A stretch of DNA of 64,000 bases, taken from contig NZ_CP015756.1 of assembly GCF_001877035.1 (NCBI RefSeq), forward strand, positions 1,355,001-1,419,000, written 5' to 3'. Below the pieces are notes generated by a model. It was given only the letters and a program-made list of their open reading frames with translations. It ran no database searches and was not told the DNA's origin. The DNA is from Clostridium estertheticum subsp. estertheticum (GTDB lineage: Bacteria > Bacillota > Clostridia > Clostridiales > Clostridiaceae). Made by a program: the position numbers and the translations under genes. Positions 27,085-36,428 of this stretch are shown piece after piece (position 1 is the first letter of the stretch; each line of letters opens with the position of its first letter).

Positions 27085-28146
27085 ATGAAAAGAAATATTT
27101 GTATGATAGGTATATGTATATTATTATTTGCTATACCTATTACTGCGTGGCTAATTAGCGATAGGGCTAATAAACAATTATATGAGGATACTTTTATATC
27201 AATGGATACACCTATGAAATTAAGTGCCAATGGGCCAAAGGCAAAAATCATAGTTAATGAAAGCAAGAAAAAAGTGGATGAGCTTAATGAGATGGCAAGT
27301 CCTACGATAGCTACTAGCGATGTTAGTAAAATAAATAAAGCGGCAGGGAAAAATTATGTAAAGGTTCATCCAGAGATAATCAAAATGTTAGTGTCGTCTC
27401 AAAAATATTCAAAAATAAGTAATGGTGTGTGGGATATATCTGTTGGACCTCTTGCGAATCTATGGGCTATAGGTACAGATAAAGCAAAAAAGCCTTCGGA
27501 TATAGATATTAAAACAAAACTACCACTTATAGATTACAATAAAATTAAGATTAATGAAAAAGATAATAGTGTTATGCTTATGGAGACTGGTATGGCTATA
27601 GATTTAGGGGGAATTGCAAAAGGCTTTGCTGTTGACGAGGTAGATAAAATATATAAAAAGTATAATGCCCAAAATGGGCTTATAGATTTGGGTTCAAGTT
27701 CTATATATGGTATTGGTAAAAATGGAAAGAATAGTCCATGGTCAATTGGTATTAAACACCCAAGAAGCGATGGTAGTGATAAATACATTGGTATTATTAA
27801 AATTTCAAATCAAGGAATATCTACATCAGGTGACTACCAACGATACTTTATTCAAAATGGAAAAAGATATCATCACATAATTAGTCCATCCACAGGATAC
27901 CCGGTAGATAATGGTGTAATGAGTGTTACAGTTGTTGTTGATGGTAGTGTGCCAGATAATGGAATGCTTGCAGATATTTTATCTTTAACTGTTTTTGGTC
28001 TGGGTCCAGATAAAGGTATTAAGCTTATTAATAGTATGCCAAATGTATCATGTATAGTTACTACAACAAATTTTAAAATTTACAAGTCATCGGGTTTTAA
28101 GGATAAGATAATAAATTTAAATGAAGATTTCAAATTTGTTAATTAA
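27085..28146 (+). CDS. apbE: FAD:protein FMN transferase ApbE
   Basis: A 353-residue enzyme that transfers FMN from FAD to Thr in the [S/T]GA[T/S] motifs of flavoproteins such as RnfD and RnfG. It has an N-terminal signal anchor (about residues 5-22, no lipobox cysteine), so it acts outside the cytoplasmic membrane, where the RnfG flavin domain lies. Family blocks are DISVGPLANLW, IDLGGIAKGFAVDEV, GDYQRYF, ISPSTGYP, and the C-terminal LADILSLTVF with metal-binding Asp and Thr. ATG 27085 has GGAGGA upstream. It stands alone, 8 kb from the rnf operon that needs it. Confidence 0.93.
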   Translation: MKRNICMIGICILLFAIPITAWLISDRANKQLYEDTFISMDTPMKLSANGPKAKIIVNESKKKVDELNEMASPTIATSDVSKINKAAGKNYVKVHPEIIKMLVSSQKYSKISNGVWDISVGPLANLWAIGTDKAKKPSDIDIKTKLPLIDYNKIKINEKDNSVMLMETGMAIDLGGIAKGFAVDEVDKIYKKYNAQNGLIDLGSSSIYGIGKNGKNSPWSIGIKHPRSDGSDKYIGIIKISNQGISTSGDYQRYFIQNGKRYHHIISPSTGYPVDNGVMSVTVVVDGSVPDNGMLADILSLTVFGLGPDKGIKLINSMPNVSCIVTTTNFKIYKSSGFKDKIINLNEDFKFVN

Positions 28147-28210
28147 AAGTATGGATTAGATATTCAATTGTGAGTTAAAATATAAATAAATTAAAAAGGT
28201 GGTAAATATT

Positions 28211-28441
28211 ATGGGCTATAGCGTTACTATGGATAATCATAAAGAACATTTCAACATTCAGCTAACTAATACAAAGGGTTGTACTTATTGTAAGGATGGT
28301 AAAGAATTATTAGGCACAAAAGGTGGAAATGTTTGGTATATTGATGATGATAAAAAAGAAATTTATTCAAATAAGGATGATGTATTAGTTCAGACAATTA
28401 AGATTGAGTATTGTCCTATGTGTGGTAGAAAGTTAACATAG
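28211..28441 (+). CDS. Small zinc-ribbon protein
   Basis: A 76-residue protein with CTYC near residue 24 and CPMCGRKL at the end, together a four-cysteine zinc-ribbon. Between them is a charged, Asp/Lys-rich segment with a VWYIDDDKKEI strand. ATG 28211 has AAAGGTGG upstream. The fold suggests nucleic-acid or protein binding; no function is known. Similar small ribbons occur in phages, but nothing else phage-like is adjacent. Confidence 0.65.
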   Translation: MGYSVTMDNHKEHFNIQLTNTKGCTYCKDGKELLGTKGGNVWYIDDDKKEIYSNKDDVLVQTIKIEYCPMCGRKLT

Positions 28442-28507
28442 TTACTATGTTAAGAAATATGAAATAAAAAAACACACAAAAGAGATAATAAATTATATTA
28501 TATATAA

Positions 28508-28539
28508 TTATGAGTGATGGAGAGATTTATCACTCATAA
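28508..28539. terminator. Hairpin between zinc-ribbon gene and DUF445 genes
   Basis: A perfect 11-bp stem TTATGAGTGAT (28508-28518) with 28529-28539. It lies between convergent genes; the T tract is poor, so termination is only likely. Confidence 0.45.
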
Positions 28540-28544
28540 ATATT

Positions 28545-29918
28545 TTAAAATTTAATATTTGGTAATATAAAATCATAAATTAAATGGGTTAGGGCAAAAA
28601 CAAATCCACCGAATAATGCACCTACAACGCAACCGTTTATTCGAATTCCATGAAGTTCATTTCCAGCCTTTTTGATTACAAAATTATTTAAGGAATTGTC
28701 ATCCATATTATTTAATACTTGCTTAACTATATCTCCTACATTTTGATATTTGGATTCAATAAATTTAAATATTGATTTTTTAATAAAATCATCCATAGTT
28801 TTTTTATTATTACTGTCATTTTTTATATTGTTAAAGCTTTTCTGTAATTCAGTTCTTATCCATGAAATTATAGATATAACATCTTGTTTCGCTAACAAAC
28901 CTTTTTCGAATTTATCAGAGTCATTTAGATAATTATTGTTTAAATAAACTTGTTTTTCAGAAATAATCGCTATAACATTTTGTATAATTATATTTAAATA
29001 ACCCTTTAGTGAGATTTCTTTAATTATTCTTATCTTCCATTCATTTATGCCAAGTTTAACATAGTCGTCTGTATTCGCTTTTTCAAGTAATTGTTTTATT
29101 TGCTCAATTATTTCTAATCTTAATACATCATCTTCATCTTTTAAATTTATAAGAAGGTTATTAGCTTGTTTAAGAATTGATCTTGTTATATCGGAAGTAT
29201 TTATTGCATTAACGGATTCTAAAATACCTATGATTTTTTTCATAAAAACATTGTTAGATTCTTTTTTTAATATTTCATTGGCAAAGACATTTAAAATCTC
29301 AATTGCTTCTTCACGATTTATATATTCAATTACATTGTCTAATATTATGTTAAATATTTCTTTGAATTCGTCACTTTGTACTCCAAATGTGATAGCTTTA
29401 TCTATATAAACCGATATTTCTATGGGTTCAATTTTTTGTTTTAGATTGCTTTCTAAAGATAAAGCCAATTTTAGGCTATCTATATTGACTAGTTTTTCTA
29501 TGAAAAAGTCTATTAGTTTTTCATATAATTGACTTTTTATTTTTATATTTTTATCAATAAATTCAATTAATCTATCAGCTATATTAATTTCTTCTATTTT
29601 ATTTTTTAATATTTTTTCACTTAACAATTCATTTTGAACCATGTTAGCTACGGCATTTACTATAATTATTCTATTCTTAGATATTATAGCGGTATGAGAC
29701 GCGATTATAGGTATCTTTCCTACTAAAAATGGTTCCTTAAATAACGCAGTTATAGCAAACCAATCAGCAATAGCACCAACAAGTGCTGCTTCAATTATAA
29801 AACTTAACATTTCCAAATATTCAGTACTTCCAAAATTTATTTTAACAAGATTAATTATTATAACTAATGATATTAGTAAGGCAACTGATAAATCTGCTAT
29901 TTTTTTATTTTTCATCAT
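28545..29918 (-). CDS. DUF445 membrane protein 2
   Basis: A 457-residue DUF445 family protein. It has N-terminal hydrophobic segments, the family motif GAIADWFAITALFKEP, a long helical, lysine/glutamate/isoleucine-rich middle, and a C-terminal block with LHGIRINGCVVGALFGG before a last membrane helix. Function is unknown; a membrane-anchored structural role is often suggested. Its ATG overlaps the stop of the upstream paralog by 4 bases, so the two are translationally coupled. Confidence 0.82.
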   Translation of the reverse strand: MMKNKKIADLSVALLISLVIIINLVKINFGSTEYLEMLSFIIEAALVGAIADWFAITALFKEPFLVGKIPIIASHTAIISKNRIIIVNAVANMVQNELLSEKILKNKIEEINIADRLIEFIDKNIKIKSQLYEKLIDFFIEKLVNIDSLKLALSLESNLKQKIEPIEISVYIDKAITFGVQSDEFKEIFNIILDNVIEYINREEAIEILNVFANEILKKESNNVFMKKIIGILESVNAINTSDITRSILKQANNLLINLKDEDDVLRLEIIEQIKQLLEKANTDDYVKLGINEWKIRIIKEISLKGYLNIIIQNVIAIISEKQVYLNNNYLNDSDKFEKGLLAKQDVISIISWIRTELQKSFNNIKNDSNNKKTMDDFIKKSIFKFIESKYQNVGDIVKQVLNNMDDNSLNNFVIKKAGNELHGIRINGCVVGALFGGFVFALTHLIYDFILPNIKF

Positions 29919-31114
29919 ATATAAACTCCTATACTGTACTTGATAATATATATTATGATACCAACTACTCCACCCACAAGGGAACCGTTAATTCGTATAA
30001 GCTGTAAGTCATTCCCGGCATTTGATTCTATTAGTTCAATTAGCATAGTATCTGAGTATTTGCTAAGATTCTCTTTTACTATTTTTCCAACGTTTTTATG
30101 TTTAGCATCTATAAATTTATATATTAGGTCTTTTAAAAATAAGTCAACTCTTTTTTGTGTATCAAGATTATCATCTAAATCATTTATCCAATTATCTATG
30201 ATAAAAAAAGGCTTATTGTATAAATCCTCATTGTTAAGAATTTTATTACCTGCATTTTCAAAAATCAAATTAATGTATTCATTAACTTTGATGGTTTTTA
30301 AAAAATCAAGTTTCCAATTTTCAATTTTCAACTTGTAATCACTATTATTTTTAAAATCATCTAACTTATCATAAATCCATTTATCAAAGAGTAATCTATT
30401 ATCATTATCAGGTTTCTTCATATCATCTAGGAAATTTTTGATCTTTTCTTGAATACCAATTGCTAAATTATTATTTCCTTTAAATCTATCAACAAATTTT
30501 TTTCGCTTACTCTCACCCTCATATGAAGCGCGTGCATCAATTATGAAATTAATAAGTATATCTTTAAAATCATCCCTTTGAGAATACAGTATTAATTCAT
30601 CTAGGATAAAATCATAAAATTTATCCTTATACTCAGTTTTAAAAGAAACTTCTATAATTGAACTAATTAATTTATGTAAATCAGTCCTTTTAAAAAAATT
30701 TAGAATTAATTCCGAAGTGATTTTAAAAAGCTCATTTTTATTTATTTTTTTAACATTATCTTTTATCATTATTTTAAAAATATTTTTTATGTTTCCAATC
30801 TCATCATTATTCTTTACTAATTCAATAACTAGTCTTGAAGTGTCATATTTATTAAGTAATTTTTTTAATATATTCTTAGATAGTAATTCTTCACTTACCA
30901 TATTTGATAGACCATCGAAAATCTTTTGTTTATTTTTAGGGATAGTTTTTTTTAGTAGTTTGTTAATACCCCACCAATCAGCAAATCCACCAATCATAGA
31001 AGCACAACTTCCACTAGACACAAGGCCTCCTATAAAATTATTATGAAATGGATAACTAATTATATAAATGCTAGAAGCTAAAATTAAAATTAATGCTGCT
31101 TTATAACGATTCAC
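29915..31114 (-). CDS. DUF445 membrane protein 1
   Basis: A 399-residue DUF445 paralog, first gene of a two-gene operon. It has the related motif IGGFADWWGINKLLKK near residue 42, an extended helical middle, and the C-terminal LQLIRINGSLVGGVVG block before a final membrane helix, mirroring its partner. It starts with GTG 31114. The pair may form a hetero-oligomer; no function can be given. It is divergent from the flotillin-like gene. Confidence 0.8.
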   Translation of the reverse strand: MNRYKAALILILASSIYIISYPFHNNFIGGLVSSGSCASMIGGFADWWGINKLLKKTIPKNKQKIFDGLSNMVSEELLSKNILKKLLNKYDTSRLVIELVKNNDEIGNIKNIFKIMIKDNVKKINKNELFKITSELILNFFKRTDLHKLISSIIEVSFKTEYKDKFYDFILDELILYSQRDDFKDILINFIIDARASYEGESKRKKFVDRFKGNNNLAIGIQEKIKNFLDDMKKPDNDNRLLFDKWIYDKLDDFKNNSDYKLKIENWKLDFLKTIKVNEYINLIFENAGNKILNNEDLYNKPFFIIDNWINDLDDNLDTQKRVDLFLKDLIYKFIDAKHKNVGKIVKENLSKYSDTMLIELIESNAGNDLQLIRINGSLVGGVVGIIIYIIKYSIGVYI

Positions 31115-31237
31115 TTTGAGACCTACTTTCTTTACATTATTTATTTTTAAAATAATTAATTACATTCATATTAGAGCTATTATTAAATGTTAATCCATAT
31201 AATTTAGCATACCACCATTAATAGAAAAGGACAATTC

Positions 31238-31249
31238 CTTGTTAACAAG
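31238..31249. promoter_or_regulatory. Palindrome in the divergent DUF445/flotillin promoter region
   Basis: CTTGTTAACAAG is a perfect 12-bp palindrome midway between the two divergent starts (31114 and 31370). It may be an operator for either gene. It lacks the 4-base spacer of Rex sites. Confidence 0.3.
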
Positions 31250-31369
31250 AACTTTAGGATGTTATGCTTTTAATATTTTTTGAATACTATTTTAAAAATA
31301 CCAACATATAGTACAATAGTATGTTAATATCAGTTATAGAATAAAATATAAATTATAAGGGGGGAAATT

Positions 31370-33604
31370 ATGATTCCGTACACATTATTAATTATAGCAG
31401 GTATAGTAATAGTAGTACTAATTTTAATTATTTATGGAATAGGGGCTACAAGCATAGGATCAGATGAAGTAGGTATTGTCGAGAAATGGTGGAGTTCAGG
31501 TGGTTCAGTGCCAGCTGATGGCCTTATAGCACTTAAAGGAGAAGCAGGTTACCAACCAGAAGTACTAAGGGCTGGTATTCATTTCAAAACACCTTTCAAG
31601 TATAAGGTTAAAAAGGTTAGGCTTGTAACTATACCACAAGGACAAATAGCTTATGTATTTTCAAGGTCTGGAGAAAGTTTAGGAGAGGGCCAAACTTTAG
31701 GTAAAGTTATACCAGAAAGCAAGTCATTCCAAGACGTTGTAGGATTTTTAAATAATGGTGGACAAAAAGGACCACAAAGGCAAATTCTTCGTGAGGGTAC
31801 TTATGCATTTAACTTAGCACAATTTATTATAATTACTAAGGATAAAGTACATTCAATATTTACTTCAAAAGCTGAAACAGCTCAAATAGAGACAATGAGA
31901 AGTGACTTAGCTAAGGATAGTGGGTTTAATCCTGTAATTATATCAAGTTCAAAAGTTTCTGAGTCATATACCCAGCAGGATGATGGTAGTGAAATAGAAA
32001 ATAGCGTTAATAAAAACACAGCTAAAAGGTCAACTAGCCGTGATACTATAGGTATTGTAACTATTAATGAGGGTCCAACACCTGATAATGGAGCAATTAT
32101 AGCACCTATTGTTGGTGATGGTATAAATAATGAGTTCTATCACAACAATTTTCAAGAACCAGAGAAATTTTTAGCTGCAGATGGTAGAAAAGGTAAACAA
32201 ATGCAAGTACTTACTGATGGAGTTTATTTCATTAATAGAATGTTTGCAACTGTTGATATAGTACCTAAAAGCATAATAGATATTGGATATGTAGGGGTAG
32301 TGGTAAGCTACTTTGGTGATAAAGGTGAAGATGTTTCTGGAAAAGGGTATTCTCATGGAGAACTTGTAGAACAAGGTAAAAAAGGTATTTGGAGAGATTC
32401 TATGATGCCAGGAAAGTATGCATTTAATACTTATGCTGGTAAAGTGGTTCCAGTTCCTACTACCAATGTAATACTTAAGTGGATTAGTGGTCAAACTGGT
32501 GTGCATAAATTAGATGATAATTTAAAAGAAATCAGTTTGATAACAAAGGATGCTTTCGAGCCTAATTTACCACTAACCGTAGTATTTAACATTGATTATA
32601 GAAAAGCATCATCAGTTATACAAAGGTTTGGGGATATAAAAATGCTTATAGAGCAATCTCTCGATCCAATGGTAGCTGGGTATTTTAAAAACATTGGGCA
32701 AACTAAAACTCTTATAGAACTTGTTCAAGATAGAAGTCAAATTCAACAACAAGCAGCAGACGAAATGACAGGTAAATTTAAATTATATGATTTAGAACTA
32801 CAAGAAGTATTAATTGGAACACCAGCTGCTTCTTCTAGCGATACAAGAATTGAAAAAATTCTTGCACAGTTAAGAGATAGACAAGTAGCTATGGAAGAAA
32901 TTAAGACAAATGAGGCTAAACAAAAATCTGCTGAAAAGCAAAGAGAACTAAACGAGGCAGAGGCAAAAGCAATGGCGCAGTCAGCTCTTACACAATCAAG
33001 TATTGATATAGAAGTTGCTGATAATAAGGGTAAATCTGAATTAAGACTTGCAGAACAGTTAGCATTTAAAACTCAGAAACTTGCAGAAGCCGACAAATAC
33101 AAGAGAACTCAAGAAGCGGATGCTGAAAGGTATACAAGGGAAGCACAAGCAGCAGCAGGGGCGAAGACTATTGAACTAACAGCTGAGGCTAATGCGAAGC
33201 AGGTAGAACTTCAAGCAAAAGCAGAATCATTTAAGCTTGAAACAGTTGGAAAGGCAACAGCATTAAATATTAAAGCAGTTGCAGATGCGACTGCTGAGCA
33301 AGAAACAAAGGTAGGAATTGCAAAGGGAGCTGCAGCTAAGGCTTTAGTTGAGGCATATGGCGGCCCTGATTTACAAGTTAGGCAAAGTGTTATGATAGCA
33401 TTTGCAGAGGCGTTAAAAATAAGTAAGTCACCATTAGTGCCACAAACTATAATAATGGGTGGAGCTGATGGAAAAACACCTAACGCAATGGAAGGTATAA
33501 TGAGTATGGTACTTGCAAATATGGCAAGTGAAAAAGGTTCTATAATACCCAAAAGTATTGAGAACATTGATGGTAAAGAGATAATCAAAACACAAAGTAA
33601 ATAG
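31370..33604 (+). CDS. Large flotillin/SPFH domain membrane protein
   Basis: A 744-residue SPFH protein. A membrane helix (about 4-26) is followed by beta-rich segments with repeated G-x-YAFN and VGVV-type blocks. An SPFH/band 7 region reaches to about residue 490. A long coiled-coil rich in Ala, Glu, Gln and Lys follows (about 500-670), then a C-terminal tail with PLVPQTIIMGG as in flotillins. It is larger than Bacillus FloT because of the extra N-terminal beta regions. A role in membrane microdomains is inferred from the family. GGGGGG precedes ATG 31370. It ends with a terminator. Confidence 0.82.
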   Translation: MIPYTLLIIAGIVIVVLILIIYGIGATSIGSDEVGIVEKWWSSGGSVPADGLIALKGEAGYQPEVLRAGIHFKTPFKYKVKKVRLVTIPQGQIAYVFSRSGESLGEGQTLGKVIPESKSFQDVVGFLNNGGQKGPQRQILREGTYAFNLAQFIIITKDKVHSIFTSKAETAQIETMRSDLAKDSGFNPVIISSSKVSESYTQQDDGSEIENSVNKNTAKRSTSRDTIGIVTINEGPTPDNGAIIAPIVGDGINNEFYHNNFQEPEKFLAADGRKGKQMQVLTDGVYFINRMFATVDIVPKSIIDIGYVGVVVSYFGDKGEDVSGKGYSHGELVEQGKKGIWRDSMMPGKYAFNTYAGKVVPVPTTNVILKWISGQTGVHKLDDNLKEISLITKDAFEPNLPLTVVFNIDYRKASSVIQRFGDIKMLIEQSLDPMVAGYFKNIGQTKTLIELVQDRSQIQQQAADEMTGKFKLYDLELQEVLIGTPAASSSDTRIEKILAQLRDRQVAMEEIKTNEAKQKSAEKQRELNEAEAKAMAQSALTQSSIDIEVADNKGKSELRLAEQLAFKTQKLAEADKYKRTQEADAERYTREAQAAAGAKTIELTAEANAKQVELQAKAESFKLETVGKATALNIKAVADATAEQETKVGIAKGAAAKALVEAYGGPDLQVRQSVMIAFAEALKISKSPLVPQTIIMGGADGKTPNAMEGIMSMVLANMASEKGSIIPKSIENIDGKEIIKTQSK

Positions 33605-33613
33605 TATACAAAC

Positions 33614-33653
33614 AAAATCCAGTAGAATAATATAAATTATTTTACTGGATTTT
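33614..33653 (+). terminator. Terminator after flotillin-like gene
   Basis: An 18-bp stem (33614-33631 with 33636-33653, one G-T pair) with loop ATAA; it ends in four T. Confidence 0.85.
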
Positions 33654-33656
33654 CTA

Positions 33657-33791
33657 TTAAGAAATTTTTTCTTCTTCTTTTTTATCTCTTTTAGCTTTTC
33701 TTTCATTAATTCTATACCAGGCGTTTGCATTTTTGATTCCCAATTTTTTAGGATCTTTTACTAAATAGGTTAACGTCCTCAATAAGAGCAC
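33657..33791 (-). CDS. Possible small basic protein or gene remnant
   Basis: A 44-codon frame from GTG 33791 to a stop at 33657. The protein ends in a strongly basic and acidic tail after KDPKKLGIKNANAWYRINER, a composition that looks coded rather than random. There is no clear ribosome binding site, so it may be the 3' remnant of a deleted gene. Confidence 0.25.
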   Translation of the reverse strand: MLLLRTLTYLVKDPKKLGIKNANAWYRINERKAKRDKKEEEKIS

Positions 33792-34049
33792 TAATTACAT
33801 TTATAATACATTTCATAAAAAACATAATACCTATAACAATACAAAATCTGAAATATTGCAATTAAGGTTAATCCGATTATGCAGAAAAAAGTAAAAGTTA
33901 TTTTAAAAAATGGAAATTAATTTGAAAAGTAATAAGATTAGTGTTATCTTTCTAAATGATATTCATTCATAGAAATGAATAAATATTTGGGCATGCTTTC
34001 AATAATGATTAAAGATTATTACATCATAATAATGTGTATAATAAATGAA
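33792..34049. other. Gene-free stretch
   Basis: AT-rich sequence between the small frame and the integrase-like remnant. No frame, hairpin with T run, or promoter is convincing. Confidence 0.5.
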
Positions 34050-34475
34050 TTAGAGCTTTATATATGACTTTGTTAAATAGTTGTATTGGGTTCTATTTGT
34101 TTTAGTATGATCATCAGATTCTTCATTAATATTGTGTTGATTAAATTCAATTAAAAATTTGTAAAACTTACGTAAAGCTACTTTTTTATATGTTATGGTG
34201 TTTTTTTTATACATTTTTATATAATGCAAATAAAAGTTATATTGACTAAAACTTTCTTTACTTAATATGGAAAATATGTGCGTATTTTTTGAAAAATACC
34301 AATTAATATATTGTTCCACATCTTTAATATATGCATCAATTGTAAATTTTCTTTTGTATTTTTCTCTTAAAAAGCACTTAAAGTAATAAATAATTATACG
34401 ACAATCAGATTTGCTTTGAAAGGAGTTTTTCTCAATTGCATTTAAAACCTCAGTAACATTATACTTAACAAACAT
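34050..34475 (-). CDS. Stand-alone integrase core-binding (SAM-like) domain protein
   Basis: A 141-residue protein whose helical pattern matches the N-terminal core-binding domain of tyrosine recombinases: about residues 10-120 give four to five helices with YYFKCFLREKYKRKFTIDAY and a TITYKKVALRKFYKFLIE end. There is no catalytic domain with the R-H-R-Y residues, and none is found downstream. It starts at ATG 34475 after GAGGAGAAG, so it may still be translated. It could be a remnant of an integrase or a domain-only DNA-binding protein. Confidence 0.5.
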   Translation of the reverse strand: MFVKYNVTEVLNAIEKNSFQSKSDCRIIIYYFKCFLREKYKRKFTIDAYIKDVEQYINWYFSKNTHIFSILSKESFSQYNFYLHYIKMYKKNTITYKKVALRKFYKFLIEFNQHNINEESDDHTKTNRTQYNYLTKSYIKL

Positions 34476-34823
34476 TGAATGTTCTTCTCCTCTCTTTTTA
34501 TATTTGTTCTGTCTTATTTTTTTTATTAAAATGGTGACTAGAACATAATAAAATGGCGATTTCGACACAAAGGCGTATATTAATGGCTAGTAGCACTGCA
34601 TTTCCATTTAATTGCAAACTGGATTGGTACTACAATTACCATAACATATATATATAACAACGCATATATACAATGACATATATATATAACAACACATATA
34701 TACAATAACACATATATGATGTTATATGTTATTATATATATAGTGTCATAATTTAATCAAACACTTTATAGAGTCTGAAGATATAAATAATAATTGGTTT
34801 TATCTAGCAATGGAGGCAGAGAA
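34476..34823. other. Gene-free stretch with AT tandem repeats
   Basis: This interval lies between the integrase-like remnant and the ClC gene. Its main content is the tandem repeat listed separately, followed by alternating AT sequence around 34708-34745. No gene is seen; a promoter for the ClC gene is likely but cannot be picked out. Confidence 0.5.
34644..34720. repeat. Tandem repeat, 32-bp unit
   Basis: Two adjacent 32-bp units (34644-34675 and 34676-34707) differ at two positions by eye, and a partial third begins at 34708. Each has a TA-alternating core and a CATATATACAAT end. Confidence 0.8.
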
Positions 34824-36410
34824 ATGGAATCAAAAAACAAACACAATACCTATAATTCCTTGTTCAACTGGCGTAGTCTTAGATTAAAGCTCGTGGTTGA
34901 AGGAATAGGGGTAGGTATTATTACAGGTTTATTAATTGTACTGTATCGTTATACACTTGAAAAAGCAGGATTTTTTGTAAATTATGTTTATAAAACTATA
35001 TCTATAAACCCAGTACTTATTTTACCATGGATTTGTGTTTTAATACTTATAGGATATATTGTAGGACTAATGGTTAAACATGAGCCCATGATTACTGGAA
35101 GTGGAATCCCTCAAGTGGAAGGAGTTTTACTTAGAAAGCTTGATATGACCTGGTGGAGAGTTATAATTGGTAAATTTTTTGGAGGAGTTCTTTCAATAGG
35201 ATCAGGTCTTTCTTTAGGCAGGGAAGGCCCATCGGTTCAATTAGGGGCAGCCGTTGGTCAAGGGTTTAGTAAGGTCTTTAAAAGAATAAAGATTGAAGAA
35301 AAATATCTCATGACAAGTGGAGCTAGTGCAGGACTGTCAGCTGCATTTAATGCACCACTCGCTGGTGCATTATTTGCCTTAGAAGAGGTTCATAAAAATT
35401 TTTCGCCTTTAATTTTACTGTCTGCATTATCTGCGGCATTATCAGCTGATTTTGTAGCAAGCAGCTTTTTGGGATTAAAACCAATTTTCGTAATTAAAAA
35501 TTTATCTATATTGCCACTTAAATTTTATTTTTATTTGATTATACTAGGTATTATTGTTGGGGTTTTAGGGGTTTTATTTAATAAAATTCTTTTGAAAACT
35601 CAAGATTTATATGTAACTCAAACATGGCTCCCAAAAGAAATGAGAATGGTAGTACCATTATTAATTTCAGTCATAATTGGAATTCTATTACCACAAGCAT
35701 TAGGAGGGGGTCACGAACTAATAACTTCATTATTTACAGGAAACCCATCTTTAACAATTTTAGTAATTCTAGTTTTTGTAAAATTCTTATTCACTATGCT
35801 AAGTTTTGGGTCGGGTGCGCCAGGAGGAATATTTCTTCCACTTCTTGCTATTGGAGCTTTAATAGGAAATGTTTATGGGATAACACTTGTACATTTTGCA
35901 CATTTTAATAGTATGTATATTAATAACTTTATAATACTTGCAATGGCAGGATATTTCACAGCTGTAGTTAGAGCGCCTATAACTGGAATTATTCTACTTA
36001 CTGAAATGACAGGTTCTTTTAGTCAATTACTTTCTTTATCTGTTGTATCTATTGTTGCATATATTGTGGCGGATATTTTGGCATCAAAACCTATTTATGA
36101 ATCGTTACTAGAAAAATTTCTACATAATCAAGGAGAAAAGATATCCTTCGGTAATAAGAGAAACAAGGCTATACTAGAGTTTGTTGTTTGTATGGGATCA
36201 GATTTAGATGGAAAACAAATTAGAGATGTCATATGGCCATCTCATTGCTTGTTAGTAACAGTTAAGCGGGGAGAACATGAGATAATACCAAAAGGATCTA
36301 CCGTTATTTTTCCAGGCGATTATTTGATTGTACTTACCAATGAGGATAGAGTCGCCAAAATGAATGATGCGCTTACAATAATGACAGCAAGTTGTGAGGT
36401 ATTAAAATAA
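34824..36410 (+). CDS. ClC-type chloride channel or H+/Cl- antiporter with TrkA-C domain
   Basis: A 528-residue membrane protein of the ClC family with about ten to twelve hydrophobic segments. It has the selectivity-filter motifs GSGIPQ, GREGPSVQLG (gating Glu at 134) and GSGAPGGIFLP. The C-terminal 75 residues form a TrkA-C-like regulatory domain. Such proteins exchange chloride, or in some clades fluoride, for protons; the ion is not certain. ATG 34824 has GGAGG 7 bases upstream. The GGDEF gene begins 18 bases after the stop, in the same operon. Confidence 0.9.
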   Translation: MESKNKHNTYNSLFNWRSLRLKLVVEGIGVGIITGLLIVLYRYTLEKAGFFVNYVYKTISINPVLILPWICVLILIGYIVGLMVKHEPMITGSGIPQVEGVLLRKLDMTWWRVIIGKFFGGVLSIGSGLSLGREGPSVQLGAAVGQGFSKVFKRIKIEEKYLMTSGASAGLSAAFNAPLAGALFALEEVHKNFSPLILLSALSAALSADFVASSFLGLKPIFVIKNLSILPLKFYFYLIILGIIVGVLGVLFNKILLKTQDLYVTQTWLPKEMRMVVPLLISVIIGILLPQALGGGHELITSLFTGNPSLTILVILVFVKFLFTMLSFGSGAPGGIFLPLLAIGALIGNVYGITLVHFAHFNSMYINNFIILAMAGYFTAVVRAPITGIILLTEMTGSFSQLLSLSVVSIVAYIVADILASKPIYESLLEKFLHNQGEKISFGNKRNKAILEFVVCMGSDLDGKQIRDVIWPSHCLLVTVKRGEHEIIPKGSTVIFPGDYLIVLTNEDRVAKMNDALTIMTASCEVLK

Positions 36411-36428
36411 GGATTTTAAGGAGAATTT

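Noticed and set aside
31238-31249. CTTGTTAACAAG as a Rex site
   Set aside because: The half-sites have no 4-base spacer, so the geometry does not fit Rex.
34644-34720. CRISPR-like array
   Set aside because: The units are directly adjacent with no spacers, only two and a part copies, and no cas gene is nearby. It is a simple tandem repeat.
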